Source of the DNA: Deltaproteobacteria bacterium | GTDB lineage: Bacteria; Desulfobacterota; Syntrophia; Syntrophales; UBA5619 | Assembly (NCBI GenBank): GCA_021372695.1 | Contig: JAJFTY010000106.1 | Coordinates: forward strand, 1-40,184 | Direction: 5' to 3' | DNA: 40,184 nucleotides | In this document: in pieces, positions 39,584-40,184 of the stretch | Position numbering within the stretch: the stretch's first letter is position 1 | Layout: the number at the start of each line of letters is the position of its first letter | Made by a program: the position numbers and the translations under genes | The notes under the pieces: generated by a model | What the model saw: only the letters and a program-made list of their open reading frames with translations | What the model was told of the DNA's origin: nothing | Databases searched by the model: none

Positions 39584-40184
39584 GTGCAGACGGTCCTGTG
39601 GATTTTATCCCTTGCGATTCTCCTGCTGCCGGGCGTGGGGTACGGACACGAAAATCCGCTGCCCGGAGAACCCGCGGGCGGGGAGATCGGGATCGAAGAA
39701 AAAGCCGGGGAGGTCATCCCATCGGGGCTTGTCTTTCGCGATGAAAGCGGCGCGGACGTCAGGCTGGAGAGCCTCCTCGGGAAGCCGGCCATTCTGACGC
39801 TGGTATACTACACCTGCGAACACATCTGCCCGCTCATCCTGAGCGGCCTCGCCCAGGCGCTTCCCAGACTCGCCCTCTCTGCGGGCACGGACTACAGGAT
39901 CATCACGGTCAGTTTCGACGAGACCGACACTCCCGGGATCGCACGCGACGCGAAACGCAACTACATCAAGGCTTCCGGTTCGTCCGCCGCGGAGAAGGGG
40001 TGGTCTTTTCTGACCGGGGGGCACGAGAGCATCGAGCGCCTGACCCGGTCCGTCGGTTTCCGGTTCCAGCGGGAGATCCACGGCTTTAACCATCCAACGG
40101 TTCTGATCTTCCTGAGCCCCACGGGGAAAATCGTGAAGTATCTTCCGGTGACGAACTACCGGTACGGCGCCGAATCGGCGATCA
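39584..40184 (+). CDS. SCO1/SenC family protein (3' end outside window)
   Basis: Open from GTG 39584 to the window edge, 200 codons without a stop. Signal peptide at the N-terminus (about 1-22), then a thioredoxin-fold domain with the copper motif CEHICP (Cys-x3-Cys-Pro, about residue 82) and the third ligand His in GFNHPTVLIFL. SCO proteins deliver copper to, or act as thiol reductants for, CuA oxidases or N2O reductase, so such a target may lie just beyond the edge (inference). GAGGAG lies about 11 nt upstream. Confidence 0.9.
   Translation, partial: MQTVLWILSLAILLLPGVGYGHENPLPGEPAGGEIGIEEKAGEVIPSGLVFRDESGADVRLESLLGKPAILTLVYYTCEHICPLILSGLAQALPRLALSAGTDYRIITVSFDETDTPGIARDAKRNYIKASGSSAAEKGWSFLTGGHESIERLTRSVGFRFQREIHGFNHPTVLIFLSPTGKIVKYLPVTNYRYGAESAI

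Noticed and set aside
1..40184. CRISPR array, tRNA, rRNA, insertion sequence or phage genes
   Set aside because: No regularly spaced repeats, no T-arm or rRNA signature, and no transposase or integrase motif was seen on either strand.

Overview
The window is about 40 kb of GC-rich bacterial chromosome. It is densely coding, with no rRNA, tRNA, insertion sequence or CRISPR array visible. The gene set is a three-gene cytochrome bc complex, cytochrome bd oxidase, Cys-type respiratory formate dehydrogenase with its 'region TAT target' peptide, quinol-dependent NO reductase, UbiE/MenG, DUF2934, a DUF2769-like protein and an acyl-CoA dehydrogenase with a rubredoxin tail. This suggests a Desulfobacterota (deltaproteobacterial, Syntrophobacterales-like) or related anaerobe or microaerophile with a branched quinone-linked respiratory chain. 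The taxonomic guess is an inference from gene content only.

Layout. Positions 68-4634 hold an M16C metalloprotease, a small membrane protein, a lipoprotein and a flavodoxin. Positions 4683-11955, mostly minus strand, hold HrpA helicase, the acyl-CoA dehydrogenase-rubredoxin fusion, a LuxR/NarL-type response regulator and WrbA. Positions 12372-14845, plus strand, form a stress block: a PNPOx-fold protein, a divergent cold-shock-domain protein, a universal stress protein, DUF2934, a 46-codon ORF and a secreted Cys-rich-repeat protein. Positions 14829-20036 hold a giant CheB/CheR-PAS-histidine kinase whose CheB catalytic residues look lost. Positions 20279-22668 are the bc complex (Rieske, cytochrome b, cytochrome c1), divergent from a cytochrome b5/DUF2231 fusion and followed by UbiE. 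Positions 24664-28198 hold DUF2769-like, PLD-like membrane protein, CydA and CydB. Positions 28406-38843 read as one minus-strand run: 4Fe-4S protein, TorD-type chaperone, TAT peptide, FdhA, FdhB, lipoprotein, FdhC, DUF488, quinol NO reductase. At the right edge are a c-type cytochrome and a partial SCO1/SenC protein.

The main discovery candidate is regulatory. Seven promoters (in front of wrbA, the cold-shock-domain gene, the universal stress gene, the bc operon, the DUF2769-cydAB run, the 4Fe-4S/Fdh/NOR run and the c-type cytochrome) carry the same module: a 17-bp palindrome of consensus GGTAG-N7-CCTACC, then exactly 23 bp, then a -35-like hexamer that begins TTG in six of the seven, then 16-18 bp and a -10-like hexamer. 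The constant phasing, with the palindrome centre near -67, is what an activator touching RNA polymerase would need. It ties stress proteins to almost every respiratory complex in the window, much like a DosR-type low-oxygen/NO/redox regulon. The regulator is unknown; the LuxR-type response regulator at 10267-11112 is one candidate.

Together the genes describe electron flow from formate (Fdh) and possibly acyl-CoA oxidation into a quinone pool (UbiE), and out through the bc complex and c-type cytochrome, the bd oxidase, or NO reductase.
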